Part shown: positions 36,813 through 46,077 of the stretch, piece after piece
Position numbering within the stretch: the stretch's first letter is position 1
How the letters are laid out: every line of letters begins with the position of its first letter
NCBI RefSeq assembly: GCF_047149785.1
Contig: NZ_BAAGBE010000001.1
Span: 806,001 to 870,000, forward strand
Length of the DNA: 64,000 bases
Reading direction: 5' to 3'
DNA from: Nitrobacter sp047149785
Lineage (GTDB): Bacteria; Pseudomonadota; Alphaproteobacteria; Rhizobiales; Xanthobacteraceae
Notes under the pieces: model-generated
Databases searched by the model: none
Seen by the model: the letters and a program-made list of their open reading frames with translations, nothing else
Told to the model about the DNA's origin: nothing
Translations under genes and position numbers: made by a program

Positions 36813-37433
36813 TTATCGGGAACTGGCCGTCGCGACCGCCGGATGGTTGTCGTCGAGCGCGACCCAGACATTGGGATCGCTTTGCGATTGCCGCTTCATG
36901 AAGTGGTAGCCGGTCTTGGTCCAGGCCAGGACGTCTTCGTTCTGGTTGTCGAGGATGAACTCGCCCTTGTTGGTTTTGACGGTCAGGACGGCATGGCCGT
37001 CGCCCTGCTTGTCGCGAACAACCGTGATCAGCAGCGCCTCGCGCGGCCAGCCCGCGTCGATCAGCATCTTGCGCTTCAACAGAACGTAGTCCTCGCAATC
37101 GCCGTAACCGTCGGTCGGCAGCGACCACTTTTCGACGACGCCCCAGTGATCCATGTCCGTCATCGGCTTGATGGTTTCGTTGACCCAGCGATTGACCTTC
37201 AAAAGATCGCGCCAGGCGTCAGGTGTCATCACGATGTCGCGCGGCTCGGTTGCGCCACCGCTGCATTCCTTCGGATTGCTGTTGCAGAAGTCGACCCAGC
37301 CGATCGGCGCCCGCGTGATGTCGCCGAGACTTGCATAAAGCGGTTGTGCTTCTCCGGCGCTCGCCGGCGTCATCAGCCCCCACAGGACGGCGGCAGCGAT
37401 CGCCAGTCCCACTCCCTGTCCCCTGTTGACCAT
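36813..37433 (-). CDS. Transglutaminase-like cysteine proteinase (BTLCP, LapG fold)
   Basis: A 206-residue exported protein. A signal peptide (GLAIAAAVLWGLMTPASAG) leads to the BTLCP domain. The catalytic Cys is in YGDCEDYVLLKR, the His in DGHAVLTVKT and the Asp in FILDNQNEDV. The family includes LapG, the periplasmic protease that releases adhesins under c-di-GMP control. The start at 37433 begins the signal peptide. A tandem PilZ gene lies about 320 bases upstream on the same strand. No LapA-type adhesin or LapD is in the window, so the target is unknown. Confidence 0.85.
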   Translation of the reverse strand: MVNRGQGVGLAIAAAVLWGLMTPASAGEAQPLYASLGDITRAPIGWVDFCNSNPKECSGGATEPRDIVMTPDAWRDLLKVNRWVNETIKPMTDMDHWGVVEKWSLPTDGYGDCEDYVLLKRKMLIDAGWPREALLITVVRDKQGDGHAVLTVKTNKGEFILDNQNEDVLAWTKTGYHFMKRQSQSDPNVWVALDDNHPAVATASSR

Positions 37434-37752
37434 TGTGGCCCCCGTTTCTTGTTGGGACCACATTTGGCACAAAGGATTTGCATCGCCGCTAAGCAACGCA
37501 AGTGGGTTTGAGACGAATACAGGACGAATTCGCGGCTAATTGAATCTGTACTTGAATCGAATTCGATTAAAATTTGAAACGATCGGACTTGATTAAAATC
37601 TTACATATTAGCAATTGGAGCGCGGTGGAATCGGGATTGCCGCGCCGGAATGCGCTCCGCGTTAACCGGAAAAATCGACGCGTGACGGCGGGCTGCCGCG
37701 GCCAGGGATCTCCGACATCCGAGCCGGAACCGGGATTTCGGGAATGCGCCGT
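37434..37752. other. Intergenic region upstream of the BTLCP gene
   Basis: No gene is seen. The region has an AT-rich core (about 37535-37615, with repeated TTGAATCGAATTCGATTAAAAT-like bases including the palindrome ATCGAATTCGAT at 37555-37566) that probably holds the promoter of the minus-strand proteinase gene. Confidence 0.4.
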
Positions 37753-38361
37753 TTACCGGGCGGTGACGTTATCTTCGAGAGTCTCGGGATGCTGCTCGTG
37801 AACGAACTCGAGCGCGAAGCCTTCTTCGAGGTTCCGAACCACGCGTGCGAGCACTTTGCCGAGCGCGACCTGGGACTGCAGCGGCGGCCGTCTTTCGGCC
37901 GAGACGGCTGCGCCTGACATGGAAAGATCGATGATCCGGCATGTCATCCTGGTGCCGTCCTCAAGCGTGAGGATCGCGATCGGATTGCGTGGCGCGATGC
38001 GGTCGTGGCGACGATCTTCGGGAAGGTTGAGAATATGGCGATTGGCGAGCCAGGTGAGTTGCGCCGCCAGCTTGTCGCGCTTACGGGGCGTCGCGCTGAC
38101 GTTCATGGCGAATCCGCTGTCGATAATCCGTGTGATCTTGCCTTCGACCCGGCCGACATGGTCGAGATAGGCGACGACCCGGTCGCCGACGTTGCCGATA
38201 CCGGGCGCCAGCATGGCGAGCCCGCCGGGGGACATATTGATGATCTGGCAAGGAAATTCGCGCCGGTCCGGCAGCATGTAGCGGCCCAGCAGGTGAACCC
38301 CGACCCGCTGAAATCGCCGGCGTTCGACCGGAAGGTTTGAGATTTTCTGCGCCAAAGCCAT
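37753..38361 (-). CDS. Tandem PilZ domain protein
   Basis: A 202-residue protein with two PilZ domains. The first has RRFQR (RxxxR) and NMSPGG ((D/N)xSxxG) around residues 15-45. The second has RRHDR and DLSMSG around residues 115-150. Both c-di-GMP-binding signatures are intact. PilZ proteins read c-di-GMP levels to control motility, adhesion or exopolysaccharide. The ATG at 38361 is favoured over an upstream start at 38385. Confidence 0.88.
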   Translation of the reverse strand: MALAQKISNLPVERRRFQRVGVHLLGRYMLPDRREFPCQIINMSPGGLAMLAPGIGNVGDRVVAYLDHVGRVEGKITRIIDSGFAMNVSATPRKRDKLAAQLTWLANRHILNLPEDRRHDRIAPRNPIAILTLEDGTRMTCRIIDLSMSGAAVSAERRPPLQSQVALGKVLARVVRNLEEGFALEFVHEQHPETLEDNVTAR

Positions 38362-38592
38362 AATCGTCCACCGGTCGACCGGCAATAATTCGGTATTGGT
38401 AAACCCTACGGTTGTCAGGGTTAACGCGGCGTTAGCGATCCGGCCGTTCTCCCGGGATCGACGCGCAGCTTGCGTCGGGGTAACACTTCAGATCGATTCC
38501 AATCGCCCCGGTGGCGTCGGCGGGACTTGTTGAAACCTCCCGGCCGTGGCCTCTGGTGGGAAATTAACCCGTCCTGAGGGCAAGAGCCGGCC

Positions 38593-39144
38593 ATGCTTCG
38601 GAATTCAACCACTGCCTGGGGCGCTCTGTCCCGCGCCTTTCACGGAATCCTCGGCATCGCGATTATCGCCATGCTGGCCTATGGATTATGGTTCAACCAC
38701 TTCCTGCCGAAAGAGGCCAAGCTTTTCCATCGCTCGATCCATGCCGACATCGGCTACGTCATCCTGCTGCTGATGGTCCTGCGACTGATCTGGCGCGGCC
38801 TTAATCCGGTGCCGGCTGCGCCGGATGGCTCGCGGTGGTGGGAGCGGGCGCTGGCGCACGTCAGTCATTGGACGCTCTATGCCATCACGATCGTCGTCGC
38901 GCTGCTCGGCTGGGCTCATTCCGGCGCCCACAAGCCGGATTATGCCGACTGGTTCGGGTTGTTTCGCGTGCCGCAGTTCACATCAGAGAACCGCGACAAC
39001 GCCCGTTTCTTCGAGCACTGGCACATCTGGATGGCCTACGTGCTGATCGGACTGGTCGTGTTGCATTTCCTCGCCGCGCTGTACCATCGTTTCATCAAGC
39101 GCGACCGCGTGGTGGCGCGGATGATCGGCGGCGGTGCCGAGTGA
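38593..39144 (+). CDS. Cytochrome b561 family membrane protein
   Basis: A 183-residue cytochrome b561 with four membrane helices. Haem-ligand His candidates are in LSRAFHGILG, HRSIHADIGYV and HWHIWMAYVLIGLVVLHF. It is an inner-membrane electron carrier for quinone or superoxide in the bacterial family. It stands alone and converges with purB. Confidence 0.88.
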   Translation: MLRNSTTAWGALSRAFHGILGIAIIAMLAYGLWFNHFLPKEAKLFHRSIHADIGYVILLLMVLRLIWRGLNPVPAAPDGSRWWERALAHVSHWTLYAITIVVALLGWAHSGAHKPDYADWFGLFRVPQFTSENRDNARFFEHWHIWMAYVLIGLVVLHFLAALYHRFIKRDRVVARMIGGGAE

Positions 39145-39223
39145 CATCACTGGAATGATGTCGTCCCTGCGTTCGCATGGACGACGCAAGGCGGTGAGAC
39201 GCGAGTTAGACGAGACGCCTCGC

Positions 39224-40531
39224 TCAAGCGCTGCCGAACACGCGCCTGAAGATCGTGTCGACGTGCTTGAAGTGATATCCCAGGTCGAACTGCTCTGCGA
39301 TCTCGGCATTCGACAGATATTTCGTCACGTCGGCGTCGTTCTTCAGAAGCGTCTGGAAATCGCCTTCGCCGCGCCACACCGGCATGGCGTTGCGCTGAAC
39401 CAGCCTGTAGGCGTCCTCGCGGCTCGCGCCCTTTTGCGTCAGCGCGATAAGTACGCGCTGCGAATGCACCAGCCCGCCGAGACGGTCGAGATTCTTTTGC
39501 ATATTAGCGGGATAGACCAGCAGCTTGTCGATCACGCCGGCGAGGCGGTTGAGCGCGAAGTCGAGCGTCACTGTGGCGTCGGGACCGATCATGCGCTCGG
39601 CTGAGGAGTGCGAAATGTCGCGCTCGTGCCAGAGCGCCACGTTCTCCAGTGCCGGCGTCACGTAAGCGCGCACCATGCGGGCGAGCCCGGTGATGTTCTC
39701 GGTCAGCACCGGGTTGCGCTTGTGCGGCATCGCGGATGAGCCTTTCTGGCCTTCGGAGAAAAACTCCTCGGCTTCCAGCACCTCGGTGCGCTGCAGGTGG
39801 CGGATCTCGATCGCGAGCCGCTCCATCGACGACGCGATGACGCCGAGCGTGGCGAAGAACATCGCGTGGCGGTCGCGCGGAATGACCTGCGTCGAGACCG
39901 GCTCCGGCATGAGACCCATCGCCCTGGCGACGTGTTCTTCCACGCGCGGATCGATCTGCGCGAAGGTGCCGACCGCGCCGGAGATCGCGCAGGTCGCGAC
40001 CTCCTTGCGGGCGGCGAGCAGGCGTTCCTTGGCGCGGGAGAATTCAGCATAGGCGTAAGCGAGTTTGAGACCGAAGGTCACCGGCTCGGCATGGATGCCG
40101 TGCGAGCGGCCGATTGCCGGCGTCATCTTGTGCTCGAACGCGCGCGTCCTGAGCGCGGCGAGCAGCTTGTCGATGTCGGCCAGCAGGATGTCGGCGGCGC
40201 GGGTGAGCTGGACATTGAGGCAGGTGTCGAGCACGTCCGATGACGTCATGCCCTGATGCACGAAGCGCGCCTCGGGACCGACGATTTCGGCCAGGTGAGT
40301 GAGGAAGGCGATGACGTCGTGCCTGGTCTCGCGTTCGATCTCGTCGATGCGCTCCACATCGAAGGTCGCGTTCTTCGCCTTGGCCCAGATGGTTTCGGCC
40401 GCCTGCTTCGGAATCACCCCGAGTTCGGCCTGAGCGTCCGCCGCATGAGCCTCGATCTCGAACCAGATCTTGAAACGGGTTTGCGGCTCCCAGATCGAAG
40501 CCATTTCCGGACGGGTGTAGCGAGGGATCAT
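39224..40531 (-). CDS. purB: Adenylosuccinate lyase
   Basis: A 435-residue PurB of normal length. The family signature is SSAMPHKRNPVLTENI, and the catalytic His / Ser loops lie in GRSHGIHAEPVT and HQGMTSSDV. It makes AMP from adenylosuccinate and AICAR from SAICAR in purine synthesis. The ATG at 40531 matches the usual MIPRYTRPEM start. The DUF1491 gene diverges 110 bases away. Confidence 0.97.
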   Translation of the reverse strand: MIPRYTRPEMASIWEPQTRFKIWFEIEAHAADAQAELGVIPKQAAETIWAKAKNATFDVERIDEIERETRHDVIAFLTHLAEIVGPEARFVHQGMTSSDVLDTCLNVQLTRAADILLADIDKLLAALRTRAFEHKMTPAIGRSHGIHAEPVTFGLKLAYAYAEFSRAKERLLAARKEVATCAISGAVGTFAQIDPRVEEHVARAMGLMPEPVSTQVIPRDRHAMFFATLGVIASSMERLAIEIRHLQRTEVLEAEEFFSEGQKGSSAMPHKRNPVLTENITGLARMVRAYVTPALENVALWHERDISHSSAERMIGPDATVTLDFALNRLAGVIDKLLVYPANMQKNLDRLGGLVHSQRVLIALTQKGASREDAYRLVQRNAMPVWRGEGDFQTLLKNDADVTKYLSNAEIAEQFDLGYHFKHVDTIFRRVFGSA

Positions 40532-40641
40532 CGACGATCCTTGATGTTTTTGAGGATTATGCCCCGCTTTAGCAGAGCCGCCGTGAGGAGACAAACGATG
40601 CGGAACTGGCGTCGCTTTCGCGAACGGCCTATCGTCAGCTC

Positions 40642-40986
40642 ATGCGTTTGAAATCGAGCATATGGGTCTCCGCCTATCTTCGCCGCTGCCAGGCCGAAGG
40701 CATCTTCGGTGCGGTCCGCCGGCGCGGCGCGGAGGAGGCCGGCGCCGTGTTCGTCAAGATCGCGCTTCTGGACGGCAACGCGATGCTGTATGCCCCGGCG
40801 CCGCAGGCCGTATATGACGACAGCCGGCCCATCGAACGGGTTTTCGTCCCCTCGTCGAGCGAGCCTGTTGCCGAGCAGGCGGTGGACGAGCGTCTCGCGA
40901 AGGAAGTCGGGTTCGATCCGGACGCCTGGATCGTGGAAATCGAAGACAAGGCAGGGCGGCACTTTCTGGATTTGGCGCCTTTATGA
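40642..40986 (+). CDS. DUF1491 family protein
   Basis: A 114-residue protein with the DUF1491 blocks: MRLKSSIWVSAYLRRCQAEG, GAVFVKIALLDGNAMLYAP and EVGFDPDAWIVEIED. The family is confined to alphaproteobacteria and lacks a known role. It lies between purB (divergent) and the Tim44-like gene. Confidence 0.88.
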   Translation: MRLKSSIWVSAYLRRCQAEGIFGAVRRRGAEEAGAVFVKIALLDGNAMLYAPAPQAVYDDSRPIERVFVPSSSEPVAEQAVDERLAKEVGFDPDAWIVEIEDKAGRHFLDLAPL

Positions 40987-41108
40987 CAGACGCGGCAGAA
41001 CTCCGCGACCGGGGACCGCAGCGCAGCCGGGCGACAAGCCTTCCTTTTTGCTCCGGGCTACCCATGTTACAATCGCTTCCCCCTGCCGGGGAATAAAGGA
41101 ACAACTAC

Positions 41109-42053
41109 ATGAAATCGACCCAGCGGGCATTCGGCTTGATGAAGGCCTTCGCCATCGTCCTGTCGTTGGCGTTTCCGTTGATGCTCGCCGTTTCTTCGGC
41201 GGACGCTCGCATCGGGGGCGGCAGGAGCTACGGATCGCGTGGCGCGCGGACCTTCTCCGCGCCACCCGTCACCAATACCGCGCCGAACGCGGCGCGTCCG
41301 TTCGACCGGACCATGACGCAGCCCGGCCGTCCGGGCGCAGGCACTGCGGCAACCGGAGGCTTCAATCGGTCCGGCATGGGAATGTTCGGGGGCCTTGCCG
41401 CAGGTTTTCTTGGGGCGGGCTTGCTCGGCATGCTGTTCGGCGGCGGGCTGTTCGGCGGTCTCGGAGGCCTGTCGTCCATCATCGGGCTGCTGCTTCAGAT
41501 CGGCTTGATCTATCTCCTTGTCCGCTTCGCGATGTCGTGGTGGCAGCGGCGCAATGCGCCTGCCTATGCGGGGCCGACGCCGGCCCCTGGCCCCGCGGCT
41601 CAGGCGAGTCCACGCAGCGGTTTGGGTTTCGGTTCGACGGCAAACGCCGCTCCGCTGGAGATCACTCCGTCGGATTATGAGGCCTTCGAACGTCTGCTCG
41701 GAGACATCCAGACCGCGTGGTCGAACGAAGACGTCAACAGGCTGCATACGATGGCGACCCCGGAAATGGTGTCGTACTTCATCGAGGATCTTCGGGCCAA
41801 CGAAGCCCGCGGCGTCGTCAACAAGGTGTCCAACGTCAAGCTCCTGCAGGGCGATCTCGCGGAAGCCTGGCGCGAGGGCAATACCGATTACGCCACGGTG
41901 GCGCTGCGCTATTCGCTGGTCGACAAGACCATCGAGCGCGCCGGCGGCCGGGTGGTCGAAGGCAGCGACCAGCCGCAGGAGGCGACCGACGTCTGGACGT
42001 TCGCGCGCCATGGCGGCGGAAAATGGGAGCTGTCGGCGATCCAGCAGACCTGA
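41109..42053 (+). CDS. Tim44-like domain-containing protein
   Basis: A 314-residue protein. A signal-anchor N-terminus, a Gly/Pro-rich low-complexity region (about residues 35-95) and a membrane hairpin (LSSIIGLLLQIGLIYLLVRFA, about 120-140) are followed by a C-terminal Tim44/MBA1-like domain (PSDYEAFERLLGDIQTAWSNED to the end). Mitochondrial Tim44 links the import channel to Hsp70; bacterial relatives may work in membrane protein handling. A strong terminator follows 26 bases after the stop. Confidence 0.88.
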   Translation: MKSTQRAFGLMKAFAIVLSLAFPLMLAVSSADARIGGGRSYGSRGARTFSAPPVTNTAPNAARPFDRTMTQPGRPGAGTAATGGFNRSGMGMFGGLAAGFLGAGLLGMLFGGGLFGGLGGLSSIIGLLLQIGLIYLLVRFAMSWWQRRNAPAYAGPTPAPGPAAQASPRSGLGFGSTANAAPLEITPSDYEAFERLLGDIQTAWSNEDVNRLHTMATPEMVSYFIEDLRANEARGVVNKVSNVKLLQGDLAEAWREGNTDYATVALRYSLVDKTIERAGGRVVEGSDQPQEATDVWTFARHGGGKWELSAIQQT

Positions 42054-42079
42054 TCTGTCGCTGTGACTTTTCAACAAAA

Positions 42080-42109
42080 GGCGCCACGACAACATCGTGG
42101 CGCCTTTTT
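42080..42109 (+). terminator. Rho-independent terminator
   Basis: GGCGCCACGA (42080-42089) pairs perfectly with TCGTGGCGCC (42095-42104) around a CAACA loop, followed by five Ts. It ends transcription of the Tim44-like gene. Confidence 0.9.
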
Positions 42110-42209
42110 GCGTTGAACGGAGGGCCGGATTGCGCGTTATCGCGGGATGAAATCCGCGGCGCGCGCGCGTTGCGTGGAAACCGGACGCCATAAATCGATC
42201 GGAGACGCG

Positions 42210-42896
42210 ATGATTGCAACAGACAGGATCCTTCCGCGAATTTGTCTTGCCCTGGCCACCGCAATGCTGACCGCGGTGGCGGCTCAGCCGGCCGGTGCGC
42301 AGACGGCCGACATGAGCTTCTTCGTGACCAGCGTCGGAATCGGCAACGGCGGAAATCTCGGCGGCCTCGCGGGTGCGGACAATCACTGTCAGACGCTGGC
42401 GCAGGCTGCGGGCGCGGGAGCGAAAACCTGGCGCGCCTATCTGTCGACCCAGGCGGCGGACGGCAAGCCGGCCATCAACGCGCGCGATCGCATCGGCAAC
42501 GGACCATGACGGAACGCCAAGGGCGTCGTGATCGCGAAGGATGTTGCCGAGCTTCACGGCGCCAACAACCTCACCAAGCAGACCGCGTTGAGTGAGAAGG
42601 GCGACGTGATCAACGGCCGTGGCGACAAGCCGAATCGCCACGACATCCTGACGGGGTCGCAGCCGGACGGCACCGCGTTTGCGGGCGCGGACGATCGGAC
42701 CTGCAAGAATTGGACGAGCAGCACGCAAGGCTCGGCGATGCTCGGGCATTCCGATCGCCAGGGCTTGAGCGATGATCCTGTAGCGAAATCATGGAATTCG
42801 TCGCATCTTTCGCGCGGGCCGGACGGCGGCTGCAGCCAGAACGATCTCAGAAGCACTGGCGGCGACGGGCTGCTTTATTGTTTTGCGGTCAAATGA
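42210..42896 (+). pseudogene. Exported lectin-like protein gene interrupted by one stop codon
   Basis: The frame from the ATG at 42210 encodes a signal peptide (LALATAMLTAVAAQPAGAQ) and a domain starting FFVTSVGIGNGGNLGGLAG with cysteine CQTLAQAAG. It stops at TGA 42507-42509 in IGNGP-stop-RNAKGVVIAKD, and the same frame then continues without a break to 42896 (228 codons in all). A Trp (TGG) is expected at the stop by analogy with relatives as I remember them, so a single G-to-A change explains it. Later cysteines (DRTCKNW, GGCSQND, LYCFAVK) are kept, so the loss looks recent. Confidence 0.78.
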
Positions 42897-42973
42897 CGCT
42901 CGCTTCCTTTGAGACGCACGGCGTCTGTTTCCAACTGCGCTGAAACAGACTCGTCGCTTGTCTTTATCGTTTG

Positions 42974-43020
42974 AGCATGATCTTTTCCGAAAACCGGTTT
43001 CCACTTTTCGGGATCATGCT
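42974..43020. repeat. Dispersed inverted repeat
   Basis: AGCATGATC (42974-42982) and GATCATGCT (43012-43020) are exact reverse complements flanking the near-palindromic core CCGAAAACCGGTTTCC. The same kind of unit occurs, diverged, at 36101-36172. The element abuts the stop codon of the GFA gene and could act as its terminator. Confidence 0.7.
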
Positions 43021-43380
43021 TTAGTAACTGCGTCCGTCGACCGGCGTCAGTGTGAGCTTGGACAACTCGACGCCGTCGATGCAACTCACATTGACCGCCA
43101 CCACCTCCGTCCCATCCGGCTTCTTGCCGCGCGCGAACACATCGACGCCGCAGTCGACGCAGAGCTGATGCCGGATGACGCGCTTGTTGAACAGGTATTC
43201 CTTGAGATTGCCATCACCGGCCCGGAGCTGAAAACTTTCCGGGGGCAGAAACGTGAAGTGCAAGCCTTTCTTGGTGCAGATCGAGCAGTTGCACGCGGTG
43301 ACCATGGCCAGATCCGTCGTGCACTCGAAGCGTACCTGACCGCAATGACAGCCGCCGGTGTATGTTTTCACGTCGGGCAT
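43021..43380 (-). CDS. GFA family (glutathione-dependent formaldehyde-activating-like) protein
   Basis: A 119-residue zinc protein of the GFA / CENP-V fold: GGCHCGQVRFE, ACNCSICTKKG and LCVDCGVDVFA provide the conserved cysteine ligands. Relatives bind S-hydroxymethylglutathione adducts, but most family members lack proven activity. The ATG at 43380 begins the conserved part; an upstream start at 43410 would add ten residues. Confidence 0.88.
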   Translation of the reverse strand: MPDVKTYTGGCHCGQVRFECTTDLAMVTACNCSICTKKGLHFTFLPPESFQLRAGDGNLKEYLFNKRVIRHQLCVDCGVDVFARGKKPDGTEVVAVNVSCIDGVELSKLTLTPVDGRSY

Positions 43381-43411
43381 TTGGCTCTCCGGTCCAGAAT
43401 GAGCGAGCACA

Positions 43412-44104
43412 CTACCAGATTCCGGGCAGCAGCCGGTAGCGAACCTCCGCGGCGTAGTTCCGATAGTCGGGCAAGCCGGCGATCAGGGTTTTTTCCTCGA
43501 TCAGGGCGCGCATCGCGAACAGCCCGATGAAGACCGGGGCGATCGCGGCGCCCCACCATGATCCGAGCAGAAGCGAAACGCCGACGAAGAAAAGGATCGC
43601 CCCGCTGTACATCGGATGTCTGACCAGCGCGTAGGGACCCGTGCGGACCACCTGATGGCCGCGTTCTGTCTGTATCTTCACCACCGGTGCGGCGAATGTG
43701 TTCTCCCGCATCACCCGGAACGAAATGGCGAGCGACAGCATGAACAGTGCGAAGCCCAGAGCCTGAAACCAGAAGCTCATATGCAACCACTGATTACGCT
43801 CATCGAGGCCTATGACGATCAGCCAGATCATGGTGACCGGCCCGAACACCATGATGAAGAGCTTGTCCGCTTTCGGCTGGTCTTCCTGTATCATCGGCCG
43901 CATGCGCTCGGCCAGCAGTCCGGGGTTGACCTTCGCGAACCACAATCCGCCGAGGAAACCGAGACCGCCGAGCGTTGCCAGGAACACCCAGGCGGCCGGC
44001 CAGCGCAGGCTGCCTGCCGGTATGAACAGCAGCACGCCCAAGGCAGCGATCCAGATCGCGTTCTGGATTGTCAACCGGCGGATCAGGTCGCGCTTGTCAT
44101 CCAT
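43412..44104 (-). CDS. Isoprenylcysteine carboxyl methyltransferase-like membrane protein
   Basis: A 230-residue protein with five or six membrane helices. The ICMT/PEMT-type motif RTGPYALVRHPMYSGAILFF and the later ALIEEKTLIAGLPDYRNYAA carry the conserved Arg-His-Pro and Glu. Such proteins methylate lipids or small molecules with S-adenosylmethionine at the membrane. The bacterial substrate is unknown. It lies 31 bases upstream of the GFA gene on the same strand. Confidence 0.85.
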   Translation of the reverse strand: MDDKRDLIRRLTIQNAIWIAALGVLLFIPAGSLRWPAAWVFLATLGGLGFLGGLWFAKVNPGLLAERMRPMIQEDQPKADKLFIMVFGPVTMIWLIVIGLDERNQWLHMSFWFQALGFALFMLSLAISFRVMRENTFAAPVVKIQTERGHQVVRTGPYALVRHPMYSGAILFFVGVSLLLGSWWGAAIAPVFIGLFAMRALIEEKTLIAGLPDYRNYAAEVRYRLLPGIW

Positions 44105-44201
44105 GGAGTGCGCATTACCGTGTCTTCGCGGCGAACTTGCGACGGCGGCAGGTTTGCCGGCTGCAAGATCGAACGGGCGGCGAATTGCAGCCGGCCCGTC
44201 G

Positions 44202-44672
44202 TCACTCGTCGCTCCCGCGGGACACCGCGATGGCGGCGCTGGTCTTGGTGCGGGTGCAATGCATGTTCAGCCGCCGATATCGCATCCGCACGTCGTCGCC
44301 GCGCAACAGTCCCATGCGCTTGATGCAGCGGGTGATGCCTCTCAGCGTGTCGGCCCTGGGTACGGTGAAGATGATGGCGGAGGCCTGGGCCACCAGATCG
44401 TAAAATTCGGGCTTCGGCTTGCGGCTGTCCACCCCCGCGATCAGTTCGTTGGTGAACTTGCGGTTCGGACAACCGAGGAGCAGTTGCTTGGCTGCGGGAT
44501 GCGACAGGAAGATCGCATTGGCGGCGGTCTTGCCGACATGAAGGCCGTCGATCTGGCCCTGGAGCTGGGCGGCGAGATCGTCGCACCGGTCGGCGCGTGC
44601 CGGAGAGGCGGCAACGGCGACAGCGGCGGCGAGACACAGGCTGGCGGCAAGGCAGGGGCGCAGGCTCGTCAT
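44202..44672 (-). CDS. Exported protein, unknown function
   Basis: A 156-residue protein. The signal peptide SLCLAAAVAVAASPARAD is clear, with a cleavage site after ARA. The mature part has four cysteines (RCDDLAA, LLGCPNRKF, ITRCIKR, MHCTRT) that could form two disulfides, and an aromatic middle. No family is recognised. Confidence 0.72.
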   Translation of the reverse strand: MTSLRPCLAASLCLAAAVAVAASPARADRCDDLAAQLQGQIDGLHVGKTAANAIFLSHPAAKQLLLGCPNRKFTNELIAGVDSRKPKPEFYDLVAQASAIIFTVPRADTLRGITRCIKRMGLLRGDDVRMRYRRLNMHCTRTKTSAAIAVSRGSDE

Positions 44673-44810
44673 TTCAACGATCTCCGGATGGAAACAATCA
44701 AGCAGATTGGCGTGCAGACAGCATCGTGTTCGGATCCCGCCAAATCATTTTCCGCCCCTTTGCGAGGCATGGTGAAGCATATCGGAATGATCGCGCGGAG
44801 ACCGCGCGAT

Positions 44811-45752
44811 TCACGGCTCCAGCGTCACCCGCGGGCCGTCGTCGCTTTTGACGTGCACATAACGCGGTGCGATCGGGCGGCCTCTTCCGCTGGCGACGGT
44901 CACGATGTCTTCCAGCGGAGCGGCGCGCACATCGGCTTCCGGCCGCGAGAGGATCAAATCGGCATGGAGCAGGCCTTCGGATTCAAGACCGGTCGGATCG
45001 ACGTCGGCCGTCGCGAGGTTTGCCAGGCTGTTCTCGAATTCCTCGGCGTCGCGAAAGCGGCGCTGCACGAAGGTCACGCCGCTCAGCCGCTCCGTCACCA
45101 GGCCGCGCTGCGCGAACGTCCTTGCAAGCGCGTCGAAAGGGAACATTCGCAACACGAAGGAAATGATCCATGGCTTCGTCTCCGTCGCATCGAGAAGCTT
45201 GCCGAACGTCCTATCGGTCACGTAGCCGATGCAGCCCGTCGACATGATGACATCGACGGGACGGATAATGCGGGCGTTCTCCGCCGAAAGCGCTTCGTTT
45301 TCGAGATTGGCGACGATGCCTTTATCGATAAGCCCGACGCGCGTCGCGTAGCGCACCGCCGGCGCCGACACATCGAGGCCGACAAACCGGGCGAGGCCGA
45401 GGTCGGGCCAGCTTGCATAGAAATTACGATCGAGCCGCACCAGTTCCTCGGAACTGACCGCCTTTATCTCGCGCCGGGCGTAGCGGTGCCGCAGACTTGC
45501 GAATGTCAATGGAAATCGATGCACCGCGGCGTTGATGCCATATGAGCAGCCGACGTCGAGCACGACGGGTTCGGTGGCGGTGGCAGAAGCCTTGGCGGAT
45601 AGAATCTGGCGGATGACGGGTTCGGCGACATCCGTGATCATGTAGTCGAGATCGCCGAGAATCGAGAAATACGATCTGGGATCGTCCTGGATGTAGATGT
45701 CATCGAAATCCGCTTTCGACTGATTAATCCGTGAGAATTCCACTTTTAACAA
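44811..45752 (-). CDS. Class I SAM-dependent methyltransferase-like protein
   Basis: About 313 residues with a Rossmann-type methyltransferase core: PVVLDVGCSYGINAAV is motif I, ARFVGLDVSAPAVRYA motif II and PVDVIMSTGCIGYV motif IV. The C-terminal ~110 residues are unassigned. Start: no ATG is available near the conserved N-terminus. A TTG at 45752 is preceded at seven bases by AAGGA, and a GTG at 45743 is an alternative. The target is unknown. Confidence 0.72.
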   Translation of the reverse strand: MLKVEFSRINQSKADFDDIYIQDDPRSYFSILGDLDYMITDVAEPVIRQILSAKASATATEPVVLDVGCSYGINAAVHRFPLTFASLRHRYARREIKAVSSEELVRLDRNFYASWPDLGLARFVGLDVSAPAVRYATRVGLIDKGIVANLENEALSAENARIIRPVDVIMSTGCIGYVTDRTFGKLLDATETKPWIISFVLRMFPFDALARTFAQRGLVTERLSGVTFVQRRFRDAEEFENSLANLATADVDPTGLESEGLLHADLILSRPEADVRAAPLEDIVTVASGRGRPIAPRYVHVKSDDGPRVTLEP

Positions 45753-46077
45753 TGCTTCGTCCTTGCGTGAGTTGCGCGGGAGTTGCCGTTTGCGCTTCAG
45801 CGCGCGCTTTTTATCGCAGAAACCAACGCGAAGATAAACCCGCCATCGTGCGATGGTGGATTGTGCTCCAGGACAGACGTGCAACGAGAGCTTGCCGCAG
45901 GCCACGCCAAAGAGTTCGATCCACGTGCTGCGGTGCGACAGATGGCCGGCCGATTCCTTGTAACTTGTTGGAAGGTCCTTTTGGAGGGGACGAAAGCCCT
46001 GACAATGCCTGCGGAATCATGCAAAACAGCATATCCGCAAATCCCGCCATCATCATCGAGCATCCAGTTCAGCCGAC
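45753..46077. other. Divergent intergenic region
   Basis: This 325-base gap separates the minus-strand methyltransferase from the plus-strand SET gene. Short open frames exist on both strands but none has a credible start, composition or family motif. No clear palindrome or terminator was seen. Confidence 0.4.

Noticed and set aside
36607..36909. A 100-codon plus-strand frame opposite the BTLCP gene end
   Set aside because: It runs through the terminator hairpin and into the antisense of a well-supported gene, with no family features.
45797..46063. Small open frames on both strands between the methyltransferase and the SET gene
   Set aside because: They overlap each other on opposite strands, lack ribosome binding sites and show no conserved features.
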